Shown: positions 17,824 through 27,129 of the stretch, in pieces
Layout of the letters: every line of letters starts with the position of its first letter
How positions within the stretch are numbered: position 1 is the stretch's first letter
Assembly (NCBI RefSeq): GCF_015277775.1
Contig: NZ_CP063849.1
Coordinates: forward strand, 5,657,501 to 5,721,500
Origin: Paludibaculum fermentans
GTDB lineage: Bacteria; Acidobacteriota; Terriglobia; Bryobacterales; Bryobacteraceae
Length of the DNA: 64,000 nucleotides
Direction: 5' to 3'
Program-made: the position numbers and the translations under genes
The notes under the pieces: generated by a model
What the model was told of the DNA's origin: nothing
What the model saw: the letters and a program-made list of their open reading frames with translations, nothing else
Databases searched by the model: none

Positions 17824-19407
17824 CTACCAAGTCCTGTCCACACCCACGACGGAGGCGCCCTGCGCGTTCTGTCTCAAATAGACGATCACGGTCTGCCTGG
17901 GACGCGAAGGAGCGCTCAACTCCGCCGCCAGGTACCCATTCACGGCAGGCACGCTCTCCCCTATTACGTCTGACAGAGGCGTTCGGATCCCAGTCTGGTT
18001 GTCGAGCCGTGCCCAATGGACCTGCACGTTTCCTACCACTCCGAATCCATGTTTCTGGCTCAAATCATCCCAACCCAGACGTCCGGATTGAATCCTGAAT
18101 CGGTCGAAGGGCAGGACCTTCGCGAAGTAGGCCATTCCGATCTTGTCGCGCCGCTCGCGCAGGCACTGGGCGAGGTAGGCAGCCGCCTTCTGGTTGGAAA
18201 GTTGCCCCGTGCCGACGATAGCCGCAATGTCGTCGTCGCTGAACGCCATCACCTGCTTCGCCGCCCAGAACTCGTCGTCCGGCAAACGATTGGTAAACGA
18301 GGGATTGGGGTATTCAGGCACCCACTTCTCCGGATCGAACACCTTCGACTCAAACAAGCCCACCGACGGATGATCCGGATATTGCGCGAAGGCCCAATAC
18401 GGTGGCTTCAAGCCCAAGGTGAAGAGTTGCGCCGCGCTGCCCTTCCAGGTAAAGAAATAATCGCCGGAGCGGGGACTGTTCGCCCGGTTCGTCGCACTGC
18501 CCAGCGCCGAGCCGAAGTCCAGCAGGTAGTGGCGGACGTAGGACACTCCGTCCTCCGTCACCACCGTGTCCAGGTTGTTAATGGCCCGGGAATCATCGTG
18601 ATCCAGCCAGGCGCAAAAGACCTGCAGGCCGCGCAGCACGCGCAGGTGTTCGTGTGGCGCGATATCGTTCGGATCGTCCGTACGCGTGCCGTGATAGCGG
18701 GGCGGGCCGATGGGTTTACCCGCCACGCTGCGGCTGGCGGTGGCGCGGTAACGGCCCTCGCGGTCCACCGGAACCTTCCGCAGCAGCCTTGTCACGTCAT
18801 CCTGCGTCATCGGCCGCTTCTTGCCAGTGGCGTCTTCCACCTGAACGTTCGGGCCCAGTTGCAGTTGATCCGCCCGGAAGCGCACGAGGTAGTTCTCCGG
18901 CACGTAGTAGCCGAGAGCGTAGAAGAACCGCGCGCCAATCGAATCCGCCGCCGTCGCCATCTCTGGATTGGACGGCGGATCAAACTTTACGTAATAGAAT
19001 TGCTTCTCGGAATCGACGATGGCGAAGCCGGGCGTCACGCCCTCCGACTTGGCGGCCACAATCGTCCATTTCCCGCTCGCCGAGGGGGGATTCTCCGCTC
19101 CAGGGCCGCGTACCAGTTCCTCCCGGCTCATCCGGTGATAGTAGTGACGTTTCCGATACCAGCCCCCGTCCATCGGTTCGCCCAGCGTATTCACCCCGAG
19201 GGCGCGGATGGGGGTGCCGCCACGGGGTTGCCGCTCTCCGACGTCACCGAACTGGTTCGAAAACAAGTCATAGTAATCGCTCAGCTTACGGCTCAGCAGG
19301 TCGCCTACAGAGAGTGGCGGCGGTTCTTTGTCCAGCGGATCGTCCACATAGAACCGTTGGGCGGCCAGCGGCGCGGCCAGACACAGGAATAAGGTCAGTC
19401 GACGCAT
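17824..19407 (-). CDS. Secreted protein with kinase-like fold signature
   Basis: A 527-residue protein with a signal peptide (residues 1-16, cleavage near LAAQ). I see a plausible protein-kinase-like core. It has YYVKFDP (Lys141) as a beta-3 lysine, then a helix DSIGARFFYALGYYVP that resembles HipA/PI3K-type alpha-C. HDDSRAINNLD (270-280) fits a catalytic loop and LLDFGSALGS (295-304) a DFG-like metal site. This resemblance is my own reading and not a confirmed family. It is co-transcribed with a BamA-type barrel gene 12 bases upstream and has a good GGAG site. The role could be modification of a surface or periplasmic partner; otherwise it is hypothetical. Confidence 0.75.
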   Translation of the reverse strand: MRRLTLFLCLAAPLAAQRFYVDDPLDKEPPPLSVGDLLSRKLSDYYDLFSNQFGDVGERQPRGGTPIRALGVNTLGEPMDGGWYRKRHYYHRMSREELVRGPGAENPPSASGKWTIVAAKSEGVTPGFAIVDSEKQFYYVKFDPPSNPEMATAADSIGARFFYALGYYVPENYLVRFRADQLQLGPNVQVEDATGKKRPMTQDDVTRLLRKVPVDREGRYRATASRSVAGKPIGPPRYHGTRTDDPNDIAPHEHLRVLRGLQVFCAWLDHDDSRAINNLDTVVTEDGVSYVRHYLLDFGSALGSATNRANSPRSGDYFFTWKGSAAQLFTLGLKPPYWAFAQYPDHPSVGLFESKVFDPEKWVPEYPNPSFTNRLPDDEFWAAKQVMAFSDDDIAAIVGTGQLSNQKAAAYLAQCLRERRDKIGMAYFAKVLPFDRFRIQSGRLGWDDLSQKHGFGVVGNVQVHWARLDNQTGIRTPLSDVIGESVPAVNGYLAAELSAPSRPRQTVIVYLRQNAQGASVVGVDRTW

Positions 19408-19419
19408 CGCTTTGTCTCC

Positions 19420-20736
19420 TCAGTACAGGGGCTGCCCGGCACTCGTGCCGAACCGCCGCGTCGCAAAAACATCATTGAACTTGAACCACACCTGGAAGCC
19501 CTCGTGGCTGAAACCCACATCCACACGCACCGCGGTCCGGTTGCGCGCGTTGAACCGCAATCCAAACCCGACCGAAGATTCCAGATCCCGGAAATTCAGC
19601 AGGCCCCGGCGCGGGAAGACTTTACCGGCGTCGGCAAAAACCGCCCCGTCGAGTCCGCTGAAGATCTCCCAGCGGTATTCCGCGTTCAGAACCATGGAGT
19701 TACGATCGTTGAACCGGAACGGGCGGTAGCCGCGCAAATCGTCAGACCCGCCCAGAAACGGCTGCATGTAGAACGGAATCTGCTCGTTGCGGTCTGTATC
19801 GCTCAACCGCGCTTTGGCTCGCAGCGCGATCACCCGGGTCTTGTTCAGGAACCCGATGTATTGCTGGAGATCCAGGTCCAGCCGCCGGAAGCTGTACAAG
19901 CCTATGCGGTTATCGTGATACCACGAGTACTGCATCACGTAGTTCCCGCCCTGCTTGGGGCCCGCGGGGTTATCGCGGTAATCCCACTGGGCAAACACGC
20001 CATTGCGCAGGTAGTTCGTCTGGAGGTCGATGCCCGGCGCCTGGGCCGGCGTGAACGCGGTTTCGGCGGAGGCGAACCGGCTGTCGCGGCCGCGGCCGAC
20101 ATTGGTCCACAGGTAGCCGCTGGTCCCGCCCAGCACCAGGCTCTTCCACGGCCGGCCGGCGAGGGTGCCGTCCACGCTGGTGTCTTCCAGCAGGTAGTTG
20201 GTCCGGAACTCCTTCGGGGTGTCCGGGCCCGTCCCATAATATTGAAGCGACGGGAGATAGCGATGGACGGCGAGGACATCGAAGTTCAGCCGGCCGCGGG
20301 CCAGTTCCGGCATGGCCATCGACGCTTCCAGCTTGTGGTAGTTGCGCGTCGATATCTGCGCCGAGGCCCTGACGTTCATCAAGCCGTTGGCCAGTCCGTT
20401 TCTGTAATACTCGGGCCCGATCGCAAACCCGCCGCCGGTGACCATGTTGCCGATCTTCGGCCGAAAACCATAGATGCCGGCCGCAAACCGCTCCATGTAG
20501 TGCTGCTCGCGGAAGTCGCGCAAACGCCGTTCCGCCGGCGACACTTCATCCGGTTTCAACCGGGCCGCCTTCTCGGCCCGTTGCTTTTCAATCTGCCCTG
20601 CCCGGGTCTGTTCCTGCCCGCTCGCACCTTCCGCCAACAGCGCCAGGGCCGCCAGGCTGGAGCAGATGGCGGCTCTCCAGCCTGGCCGCTGAGGCCGCTT
20701 TCGGGGTGCACTGACGGTGCGGTTTTGATACCTCAT
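19420..20736 (-). CDS. BamA/TamA-family outer membrane beta-barrel protein
   Basis: A 438-residue outer membrane protein of the Omp85 surface-antigen type. A long basic N-terminus precedes the signal sequence (hydrophobic core about 24-38, cleavage near GASGQ). There are no clear POTRA repeats. The barrel carries alternating beta-strands and the diagnostic lid motif LGGSDDLRGYRPF at 328-340 (compare the VRGF/Y motif of BamA, FhaC and TamA). It ends in strands with aromatic residues. A GGAGCAAAC site precedes the ATG. It is co-transcribed with the secreted kinase-like gene 12 bases downstream and may export or anchor that protein. It is a POTRA-less accessory Omp85 rather than BamA itself. Confidence 0.85.
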   Translation of the reverse strand: MRYQNRTVSAPRKRPQRPGWRAAICSSLAALALLAEGASGQEQTRAGQIEKQRAEKAARLKPDEVSPAERRLRDFREQHYMERFAAGIYGFRPKIGNMVTGGGFAIGPEYYRNGLANGLMNVRASAQISTRNYHKLEASMAMPELARGRLNFDVLAVHRYLPSLQYYGTGPDTPKEFRTNYLLEDTSVDGTLAGRPWKSLVLGGTSGYLWTNVGRGRDSRFASAETAFTPAQAPGIDLQTNYLRNGVFAQWDYRDNPAGPKQGGNYVMQYSWYHDNRIGLYSFRRLDLDLQQYIGFLNKTRVIALRAKARLSDTDRNEQIPFYMQPFLGGSDDLRGYRPFRFNDRNSMVLNAEYRWEIFSGLDGAVFADAGKVFPRRGLLNFRDLESSVGFGLRFNARNRTAVRVDVGFSHEGFQVWFKFNDVFATRRFGTSAGQPLY

Positions 20737-20903
20737 GTTTGCTCCTCACACGGTTCTTCGGTCCGCTCACGCCAATACAGGCACGACTGGTACGAATGGA
20801 AATCTTGTTGTTTCGTTTGGACAGCTACCGGGTCGGGACGAGGACCCAGGCCTGCCTGGAGGAATCTGAACTGCTAAGTCCTTGACATCAACCGGGCCAC
20901 GAA

Positions 20904-21599
20904 TCAGAGCGCGATGAACCCGCGCGTCAATGCGATTGTCACCGCATGAGTTCTGTCGTTAGCGGCCAGCTTGCTGAGAATGTTCTTCATATGCATCCGC
21001 ACGGTTTCGTCCGCGATGGATAAATGGGCGGCTACTTCCTTGTTGCGATTGCCGCGCGCTACCAGTCGCAGGACCTGTACTTCGCGAGGGGTCAACGACT
21101 CTTCCCCAAGATGATCGGCCAGTGCCGACGCCACCTGCCGCGGAATCGACTTCCGTCCGGAATGGACCTGGCGGATGACGTCGAGCAGTTCCTGGTTTGG
21201 CATGCCCTTCAGGGCCAGGCCCCGCACACCCGCCTCCAGCGCCCGCAACATATGGGCGTCGCCCTGCAGCCCTGTAATCACCACGATGCGGGCCGTGGGG
21301 CACTCCGCCAGAATCTGCCTCGCCACACTGTCACCGGGCATATCCGGCAACTGTAAATCGAGTGTGACCACATCCGGCCGCAGCTTCCGGAAGGCCTCCA
21401 GCGCTTCCTCCCCGCTGGCCGCCTCGGCCACCACCATCATGCCTTCTTCCTTGTTAATGACCGCCGCGAGTCCTTCCCTCACCAGGGGATGCGCGTCCAC
21501 TGTCAGGACTCGAATCGACGCATTTCCGGATCTCAGACTCCAACGAAGCTCGGGGGCTGTCCAGGAGGCCTGGGGCATCGAGCTGGCAATCGCCGCCAT
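20904..21599 (-). CDS. NarL/FixJ-family response regulator
   Basis: A 231-residue two-domain regulator. An extra 27-residue N-terminus precedes the receiver (VLTVDAHPLVREG), with phospho-acceptor Asp81 (TLDLQLPDMPG). The LuxR-type helix-turn-helix occupies the last 65 residues (SLTPREVQVLRLVARGNRNKEVAAHL). It closely resembles the regulator at 22323-22952, suggesting duplication. No kinase is immediately adjacent; the propeller kinase at 22966-26013 is the nearest candidate. The position of the conserved lysine reads ALKGMPN, as in its paralogue (LLKSMPP). An AAGGAG site lies 15 bases before the start. Confidence 0.88.
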   Translation of the reverse strand: MAAIASSMPQASWTAPELRWSLRSGNASIRVLTVDAHPLVREGLAAVINKEEGMMVVAEAASGEEALEAFRKLRPDVVTLDLQLPDMPGDSVARQILAECPTARIVVITGLQGDAHMLRALEAGVRGLALKGMPNQELLDVIRQVHSGRKSIPRQVASALADHLGEESLTPREVQVLRLVARGNRNKEVAAHLSIADETVRMHMKNILSKLAANDRTHAVTIALTRGFIAL

Positions 21600-21769
21600 G
21601 TTCCTTGTCTCCTTCCAATGTGGGTCCGGTTTACAGCCTCGACCCTTCTTACCTAATATGCGGCAATCCTGAAAAGAAACTATCCCAAAATATAATGATT
21701 GTTATCTACCACTGTAAGCGGGACAACACGCTACCACTTTTGAGGTAACAACGCGCTCAACCGCAGGGT

Positions 21770-22192
21770 CTACGGCTTGGGTGTCCGCGGCAGATGAGGG
21801 ATGATGATCTCGCGCCGGCCGAACAAACGCGCATCGAGGGAGAAAGCACCCGGGCCCAGAAACACCACCGCCACCGCAACAATGACGATGAGCACTGTGG
21901 GCAGCGGAGCATTGAAGAGATTCCGCGAGGGAGCCGGCAGCCACGACATGGCGACACTCACCGCTTCCACGGCCACGACGACGCCGGCAACAGGGGTCAT
22001 CAGGCCGATGCTGAGGGTGAGCCCCGCCAGCAGGCCGGCCAGACCCACCGCCGTGATCCAGACTGCCGCGTCGTCACGGCCAGACAGATAGACAGCGCTC
22101 TGAATCCCTGCCGTCACGCCCGCCGCGGCACGAAGCAGCAACAGGCCTACTCCAGGCCACCCGCCTGGAAACGTGGAAAATAGCCTCTGCAG
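21770..22192 (-). CDS. DoxX-like membrane protein, probable CTG start
   Basis: A protein of about 140 residues with four hydrophobic segments, of the DoxX-like type. The shortest start (TTG at 22141) would cut into the first helix. Extending upstream in frame gives MQRLFSTFPGGWPGVGLLLLR, the typical beginning for this family. It starts at a CTG (22192) preceded by AAGGAG at a seven-base spacing. I see no in-frame ATG, GTG or TTG that would serve there. Members are linked to thiosulfate/quinone chemistry or are simply uncharacterised; function here is open. It lies between two LuxR-type regulators on the same strand. Confidence 0.7.
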   Translation of the reverse strand: MQRLFSTFPGGWPGVGLLLLRAAAGVTAGIQSAVYLSGRDDAAVWITAVGLAGLLAGLTLSIGLMTPVAGVVVAVEAVSVAMSWLPAPSRNLFNAPLPTVLIVIVAVAVVFLGPGAFSLDARLFGRREIIIPHLPRTPKP

Positions 22193-22322
22193 CTTGCGTC
22201 TCCTTGCACCCTTACAGTGCGCTAAATGCGCACCTGACAGTAAGGTAGCGGCTGGCCGGACAAAGTGAATCCCTCAACTTCGTCATGCTCTGCTAACTCT
22301 ATTGTGGTAGCCCTGCCGGCAC

Positions 22323-22952
22323 TCAGAGTTGGATGACTCCGCGCCGCACAGCAATCGCGACTGCCTGCGTCCGGTCGCTTGCGCCGAGTTTCTCCATCAG
22401 GTGCTTCACATGGACCTTCACTGTCTCCTCGGAAATCCGCAGCAGTTCGGCGATGTCACGGTTCCGGTTGCCGCCAGCCAGATGCCGCAGGACGTCGATC
22501 TCCCGGTCTGTCAGTGACTCGTCGCTCAGGTGCTCGGCCAGTTGCGCCGCCACTTCGGCCGGCAGCCGTTTCTTGCCCGCATTCACCTGCCGGATCACCT
22601 CCACCAGTTCCTTGGGCGGCATGCTCTTGAGCAGGTAGCCCCGGGCGCCGGCGGCCAGTGCACGCTGAATTTCCACATCTCCTTCGAAGGTGGTGAGCAT
22701 GATGATGCGCGCCTCGGGAAACTCGGTCCGGATCGCAATGACGGCATCGATGCCGCTCATATCCGGCAGCCGGAGGTCCATCAGCGTGACATCCGGTTTG
22801 TGCGTCCGGTACGCCTGGATCGCATCACTCCCGCTGGCCGCGTCGCCGACCAGCACCATGTCGGGCTGGTTGTTGATGATCGTTGCGATGCCCTCCCGCA
22901 GCAGTGGATGATCGTCCACGCTGAATACCCTGATCTGCTTTTCTTCGTTCAT
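22323..22952 (-). CDS. NarL/FixJ-family response regulator, partner of the propeller kinase
   Basis: A 209-residue regulator with an N-terminal receiver (FSVDDHPLLREG; phospho-acceptor Asp59 in LMDLRLPDMSG) and a C-terminal LuxR-type helix-turn-helix (LTDREIDVLRHLAGGNRNRDIAELL). It follows the sensor kinase gene by 13 bases, so it is that kinase's partner. Its targets are probably promoters of the glycan-related genes upstream, which is inference. It closely resembles the regulator at 20904-21599. Confidence 0.92.
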   Translation of the reverse strand: MNEEKQIRVFSVDDHPLLREGIATIINNQPDMVLVGDAASGSDAIQAYRTHKPDVTLMDLRLPDMSGIDAVIAIRTEFPEARIIMLTTFEGDVEIQRALAAGARGYLLKSMPPKELVEVIRQVNAGKKRLPAEVAAQLAEHLSDESLTDREIDVLRHLAGGNRNRDIAELLRISEETVKVHVKHLMEKLGASDRTQAVAIAVRRGVIQL

Positions 22953-22965
22953 CCAGCTCCTTCAC

Positions 22966-25900
22966 TCAAACCTTTGATTTGCCTACCCGTTTTCCACCAA
23001 ACGCGATATGGTTCGGCACGGACAATTCGACTTCTGTCCCGGCCGAAGCGCTGCTGTAGACGTGCAGCTTCGCTCCGATCCATTCGGCTCGTTCCCTCAT
23101 GCCGGGCAGGCCCCAATGCCCTTCACGGCCCTGCTTCAGCACCTGCGGATCGATACCGCAGCCGTCATCGCGCACCAGGAAGCGGAACTGCTTCGAGGTG
23201 TACTCCAACTCCACTTCAATGCTCTTGGCCTGCGCGTGCCGGAACGCGTTCACGACAGCTTCCCGGCCGATGCGGTAGACCTCATCCCGCAGGATTGGGT
23301 GCATCGACTGCGGCCGCCCCTGGACGATCACCCGGAATTTAACGTCTTCCTGGATGCCCATCTCCTGCTGGATCCGGGAGAACGCCTGGTCCAGGTCGTG
23401 GCTTTCGCTCCGCTGCGACCTCAGCCCCTGCACGGCGTGCCGCCCTTCCTCAATCACCTGCGCCATCAGTTTCAGAATCTTCTCCAGGCGCGGCTTGGCG
23501 GCCGACTCGTCGGGCAGTGTATCCGCCGCCACGTGCAACTGCATCGAGGCGCTGAGAAACCCCTGGAGGAGAGTGTCATGCAGGTCCTGGGCGATGCGCG
23601 TGCGCTCAGCCAGGCGCTCCTCGAACCGCATGTTCAACTGCCTGGTCAACTGCAGCAGCCTCAGCCGATAGAGCGCCGCCGTCATCAGGATCAGCAGCGC
23701 AGCGCAGGACAATTGAAACCACCAGGTCTGCCAGAACGAAGGCTCAATGTCGAACTGCAGGCTGGCCTCATTGCCGTTCCAGAGCCCGTCAACATTGCTG
23801 GCAATCACCCGGAACCGGTATGGGCCCGGGCCCAGGTTCGTATAGATGGCTTCGTGCGCGGAGGTGGGTTCGCTCCAACCCCGGTCGAACCCATCCAGCG
23901 TGTAGCGGAACCGCACGCGCTCGGGCACCGACAGGCTGAGGCCGACGAAGCCGAACGTCATGCGCTGCGGCCGGGCCGGAATCCTGGTGCGGCCGCCCAG
24001 TTCGATCGCCGCCCCGTCCGCCGCGAGCGACTGGATATGAGCGATGGAAGGCGCTGAGACGATCGTCTGGCGGCCCGGATCGACCACCGAGATACCGCGG
24101 CTCATCGAGAACCAGATGCGTCCCTCGGGGTCGGCCGCAACGGACCGGTGGCGCTTCACGCCTTCGACCCCATGCAGGCCGTCGGTCCAGCCAAACTCCC
24201 TTACCGCCTCGGCCAGGGAGGCGCCCTTGAGAATGAGAGCGCAGCGTAGCCGCATCACCCGGTTCGTGCTCGAGATCCAAAGCGAGCCGCCTTTGTCGAA
24301 GGCCAGGCCCAGAATCGGCTCTTTCAGCGCCGGGTAGTCGCCCGCCGGCGCCTGGATCCGGCCGCCGCGCAAGTAGGCTAGTCCGGCCGACGTGCCAATC
24401 CACAGGACTCCATTCGAATCCTCGGCCAGGCTGTTGACGCCTTCAGACGGCAATCCGTCTTTCAGGGCGTACGTGCGCCAGCGTCCCTGCGAGAGGGAGC
24501 TCAGGCCCTGCGGGGTGGCGAACCACATTGTGCCGTCCGCGGCCTCGAGAATCGAGGTGACCGTATTGGAGGCCAGCCCGCCGGCAACCTTATAGCTCGT
24601 GAACCGTCCGTGCTCCAGGTGGCTCACGCCGCCGCTCAGGGTGCCGGCCCAGACCGAACCATCCCGGGCGCGGTACACCGCGTAGACGCTGTTCTGCGCC
24701 AGTCCATCCGCCTGCGTGTAGGTCTTTGCCGTGATCTCACCGTGATCCACACGCAGTGCAGTCAATCCGCCTCGCTGCCGGCCCACCCACAGCTCACCGG
24801 GGGCGCCGCCGATGGAGTAGACCACATCCTGCCCAAGCCCTTCCACCCGCACCGCCGAGGCCTTCCCGTTCTCCAGTTTGTAGAGCCCGCCTTCCACCGG
24901 GGCGAACCAGGTCCGGCCGGAGCTTTCGGGAAACACCGGCCCATTGTTCTCAGAGGGCAGGCCCTCCGGCTCCCCGTAAGTAAGGAACACACTGTCGCGC
25001 AGCCGCTCGACGCCGCCGGCGCTGCCCATCCAGATGTTGCCCTCACGATCCTCGAAGACGGCCGTGACCGCCTCGGGGCTCCGTTTGGAGCCCTCATCCA
25101 GCATTGAGACGCCCTGCGCGTTCATACGGATGAGTCCCTGCGAGTTGGTGCCGACCCAAATGTTCGAGTCCCTGTCGCGAGTTAGCGCGAGAGCGCGTAC
25201 CGGCAAGGGAAAGGCCGGCATCCTGGCCTGGATCAGTTTCTGCCCGTCCCAGTGCGCGATGCCATTATCGGTGCCCACCCACAACTGCCCCTCCCGGGTG
25301 GAGAGCAGGCAATTGATCTTCGGGTCGGGCAGCCCATCGCTGACCGCTTCAGCCTTGCCATCCCGCAGGCGGAAGAGACCCGCATCGCGTGTCCCAATCC
25401 AGATGGTGCCAGGTGTCGATTCCGACACCGAGAGGACAGGCGAGCGGGAAAGACCAGTCGTCGAGGCCACATTCTCGAAACGGCTGCCCGCGTACTTGAT
25501 GGCGCTGCCTTCGCCTTCCAGCACCCACACCAGCAGCGCTCCGTCCTGCATCCGGCCCATCGCCGTGACGGTTGACGTCGGACGCCCTAACGCGCCCATG
25601 GCATTCTCGAACCGGCCGTCTTTATAGCGCAGCAGCGTCGGCCGCCGCAAACGAACCCACAAGCTGCCGTCCCGATCGCCCATCAAGCCCAGCACGTGGC
25701 CGTTCGCCAAGTTGGAGGTCGTGTCGCGAATAAGTTGGAACCTGGTTCCGTCGAAACGCACAAGTCCCTTCTCCGTGCCGAACCACAGATACCCATCCGC
25801 GGTCTGTGCGATGTCATAGACTGCGCCTTTGGGAAACCCGCTCTCTGTGCCCCAGTGGTCGCGGACATACTGCGACATGGCCCGGTTGGGATCCACCGCG

Positions 25901-26013
25901 CTAGCCGGTACCGCCAGGCACAGAGCCCCCAATCCGGCCAGCAGCCAGTGCCGCAGGCCGGTGGGCAGGCAACGGGACCATGCGGAGCTAGGGCAGATAC
26001 TGGAACTTCTCAA
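22966..26013 (-). CDS. Two-component sensor histidine kinase with periplasmic beta-propeller
   Basis: A 1015-residue membrane sensor. After a signal sequence (about 22-40, ending VPASA) come repeated propeller blades of the two-component-regulator type (WFGTEKGLVRFDG, IWIGTRDAGLFRL, LWVGTDNGIAHW and so on) to about residue 650. A Y_Y_Y-type Ig domain follows (about 680-750), one transmembrane segment (about 768-785), a HisKA_3 domain with His812 (AQDLHDTLLQG) and an ATPase domain with DDGCGI. It resembles the sensors that detect oligosaccharides in Bacteroidota, but passes the signal to a separate LuxR regulator 13 bases downstream. The start is a TTG overlapping the GH16-like gene by 26 bases. 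Confidence 0.9.
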   Translation of the reverse strand: MRSSSICPSSAWSRCLPTGLRHWLLAGLGALCLAVPASAVDPNRAMSQYVRDHWGTESGFPKGAVYDIAQTADGYLWFGTEKGLVRFDGTRFQLIRDTTSNLANGHVLGLMGDRDGSLWVRLRRPTLLRYKDGRFENAMGALGRPTSTVTAMGRMQDGALLVWVLEGEGSAIKYAGSRFENVASTTGLSRSPVLSVSESTPGTIWIGTRDAGLFRLRDGKAEAVSDGLPDPKINCLLSTREGQLWVGTDNGIAHWDGQKLIQARMPAFPLPVRALALTRDRDSNIWVGTNSQGLIRMNAQGVSMLDEGSKRSPEAVTAVFEDREGNIWMGSAGGVERLRDSVFLTYGEPEGLPSENNGPVFPESSGRTWFAPVEGGLYKLENGKASAVRVEGLGQDVVYSIGGAPGELWVGRQRGGLTALRVDHGEITAKTYTQADGLAQNSVYAVYRARDGSVWAGTLSGGVSHLEHGRFTSYKVAGGLASNTVTSILEAADGTMWFATPQGLSSLSQGRWRTYALKDGLPSEGVNSLAEDSNGVLWIGTSAGLAYLRGGRIQAPAGDYPALKEPILGLAFDKGGSLWISSTNRVMRLRCALILKGASLAEAVREFGWTDGLHGVEGVKRHRSVAADPEGRIWFSMSRGISVVDPGRQTIVSAPSIAHIQSLAADGAAIELGGRTRIPARPQRMTFGFVGLSLSVPERVRFRYTLDGFDRGWSEPTSAHEAIYTNLGPGPYRFRVIASNVDGLWNGNEASLQFDIEPSFWQTWWFQLSCAALLILMTAALYRLRLLQLTRQLNMRFEERLAERTRIAQDLHDTLLQGFLSASMQLHVAADTLPDESAAKPRLEKILKLMAQVIEEGRHAVQGLRSQRSESHDLDQAFSRIQQEMGIQEDVKFRVIVQGRPQSMHPILRDEVYRIGREAVVNAFRHAQAKSIEVELEYTSKQFRFLVRDDGCGIDPQVLKQGREGHWGLPGMRERAEWIGAKLHVYSSASAGTEVELSVPNHIAFGGKRVGKSKV

Positions 26014-27088
26014 TCACCACCTCGGCCCCATTCCGCTGGAGCGTCCTTGATTTCCCATAGACATAGAGGTTCATATGAAGCGCCTCTCCGCCGGGTGAGG
26101 GGACACCCGAAGTGAAGACATGCTCCGAGATGACCGCCCCGCCGCGCTGCAATCCGTCCCCGTGCTGGGCCTTGAATGACACACGGCCCGGTTCCCAACG
26201 GAACGAATAGGTGATCTGGCCCGGCGGAGACAGGTAGCGAACCACATTCACAGGCACGTAATAGGGCTGGATCGTAAACTGTGAATTCTTCGACCCGGGA
26301 TCGCCCCACTGGCTGATTTCTATGTCAATCTCCCGGTGGTTTTCCTCGACTCCCTGGTCGTCCCAGGTGAAGAAGCCCAGGACACTGGACGGCTCGAGAC
26401 TCGCCACATCCCTCGTCACAAACACATAGGATCCGTAGCCCAGGCTGCGCTCCAGAGACAGCTCGGCGCACTCCCACCCATCGGCTCCTTTCGATATTTG
26501 CAAGTGCAGCCTGCCCCGGTCGTCCGTCCACGCGTTCTTCGCGGAATAGGGGTTCGCCGCGCCGCCCCGGTCGCTGGGTAGAAGGCGGACCTTCCAGTCG
26601 TAACCGCTGAAATGCAGCGTTGGCGACGTGAGCGTTTCTGGCGCACCACCTTTCACGACAGCAACGGCGCTGATTTTGCCTCCGATGGGCGGCAGGCTCG
26701 GCATTGTGGGAGCGGGCGCGAAACTCCTATCCACCAGCAGGGCGGCGTACTCCGTGCCCATGTGCGTGGCGCTCTTCCAGGTGGAGTCCGGCTGTATCTC
26801 GGTGTTCGGCAAGGTGGTAAAGGGCTGGACCCACCAGATGCCGCCACGCGCGTAGAGCACAAGTTTCTGGCCTGGCTTCGCGCCTTTCACCCGGCCCGCA
26901 ATCGTGCCGATCATCTTGGGGCCGCCCGGACCTGTTGCCGGGACCTCAGTGAACGCTATCGATGGTTCGGGCTCAACCGCCGTTTGCCGCCTGCACCCGA
27001 TGAGCAGGCAGCAAAACGCCAGGAGAACCACGCCAAGCCCAGGCGCCGGCCTCCACGCTACACGCTGCTCATTGCGCGATTCAACCAC
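25988..27088 (-). CDS. Lipoprotein with GH16-like domain
   Basis: A 366-residue lipoprotein: a hydrophobic signal ends in the lipobox LLIGC with Cys32. An Ig-like or carbohydrate-binding region (about 45-150) precedes a beta-sandwich domain. Residues 253-257 (EIDIE) match the ExDxE catalytic signature of glycoside hydrolase family 16, with the second Glu as likely nucleophile. It could be a glucanase, or a protein that binds polysaccharide. It starts at a GTG after GAGG. It overlaps the propeller kinase gene by 26 bases and follows the TonB receptor by 41 bases, so sensing, uptake and hydrolysis are likely co-expressed. Confidence 0.78.
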   Translation of the reverse strand: MVESRNEQRVAWRPAPGLGVVLLAFCCLLIGCRRQTAVEPEPSIAFTEVPATGPGGPKMIGTIAGRVKGAKPGQKLVLYARGGIWWVQPFTTLPNTEIQPDSTWKSATHMGTEYAALLVDRSFAPAPTMPSLPPIGGKISAVAVVKGGAPETLTSPTLHFSGYDWKVRLLPSDRGGAANPYSAKNAWTDDRGRLHLQISKGADGWECAELSLERSLGYGSYVFVTRDVASLEPSSVLGFFTWDDQGVEENHREIDIEISQWGDPGSKNSQFTIQPYYVPVNVVRYLSPPGQITYSFRWEPGRVSFKAQHGDGLQRGGAVISEHVFTSGVPSPGGEALHMNLYVYGKSRTLQRNGAEVVIEKFQYLP

Positions 27089-27129
27089 GGAACCTCAATT
27101 TTCGCGCCGTTCGCGGGGAAAGTGGAGCC

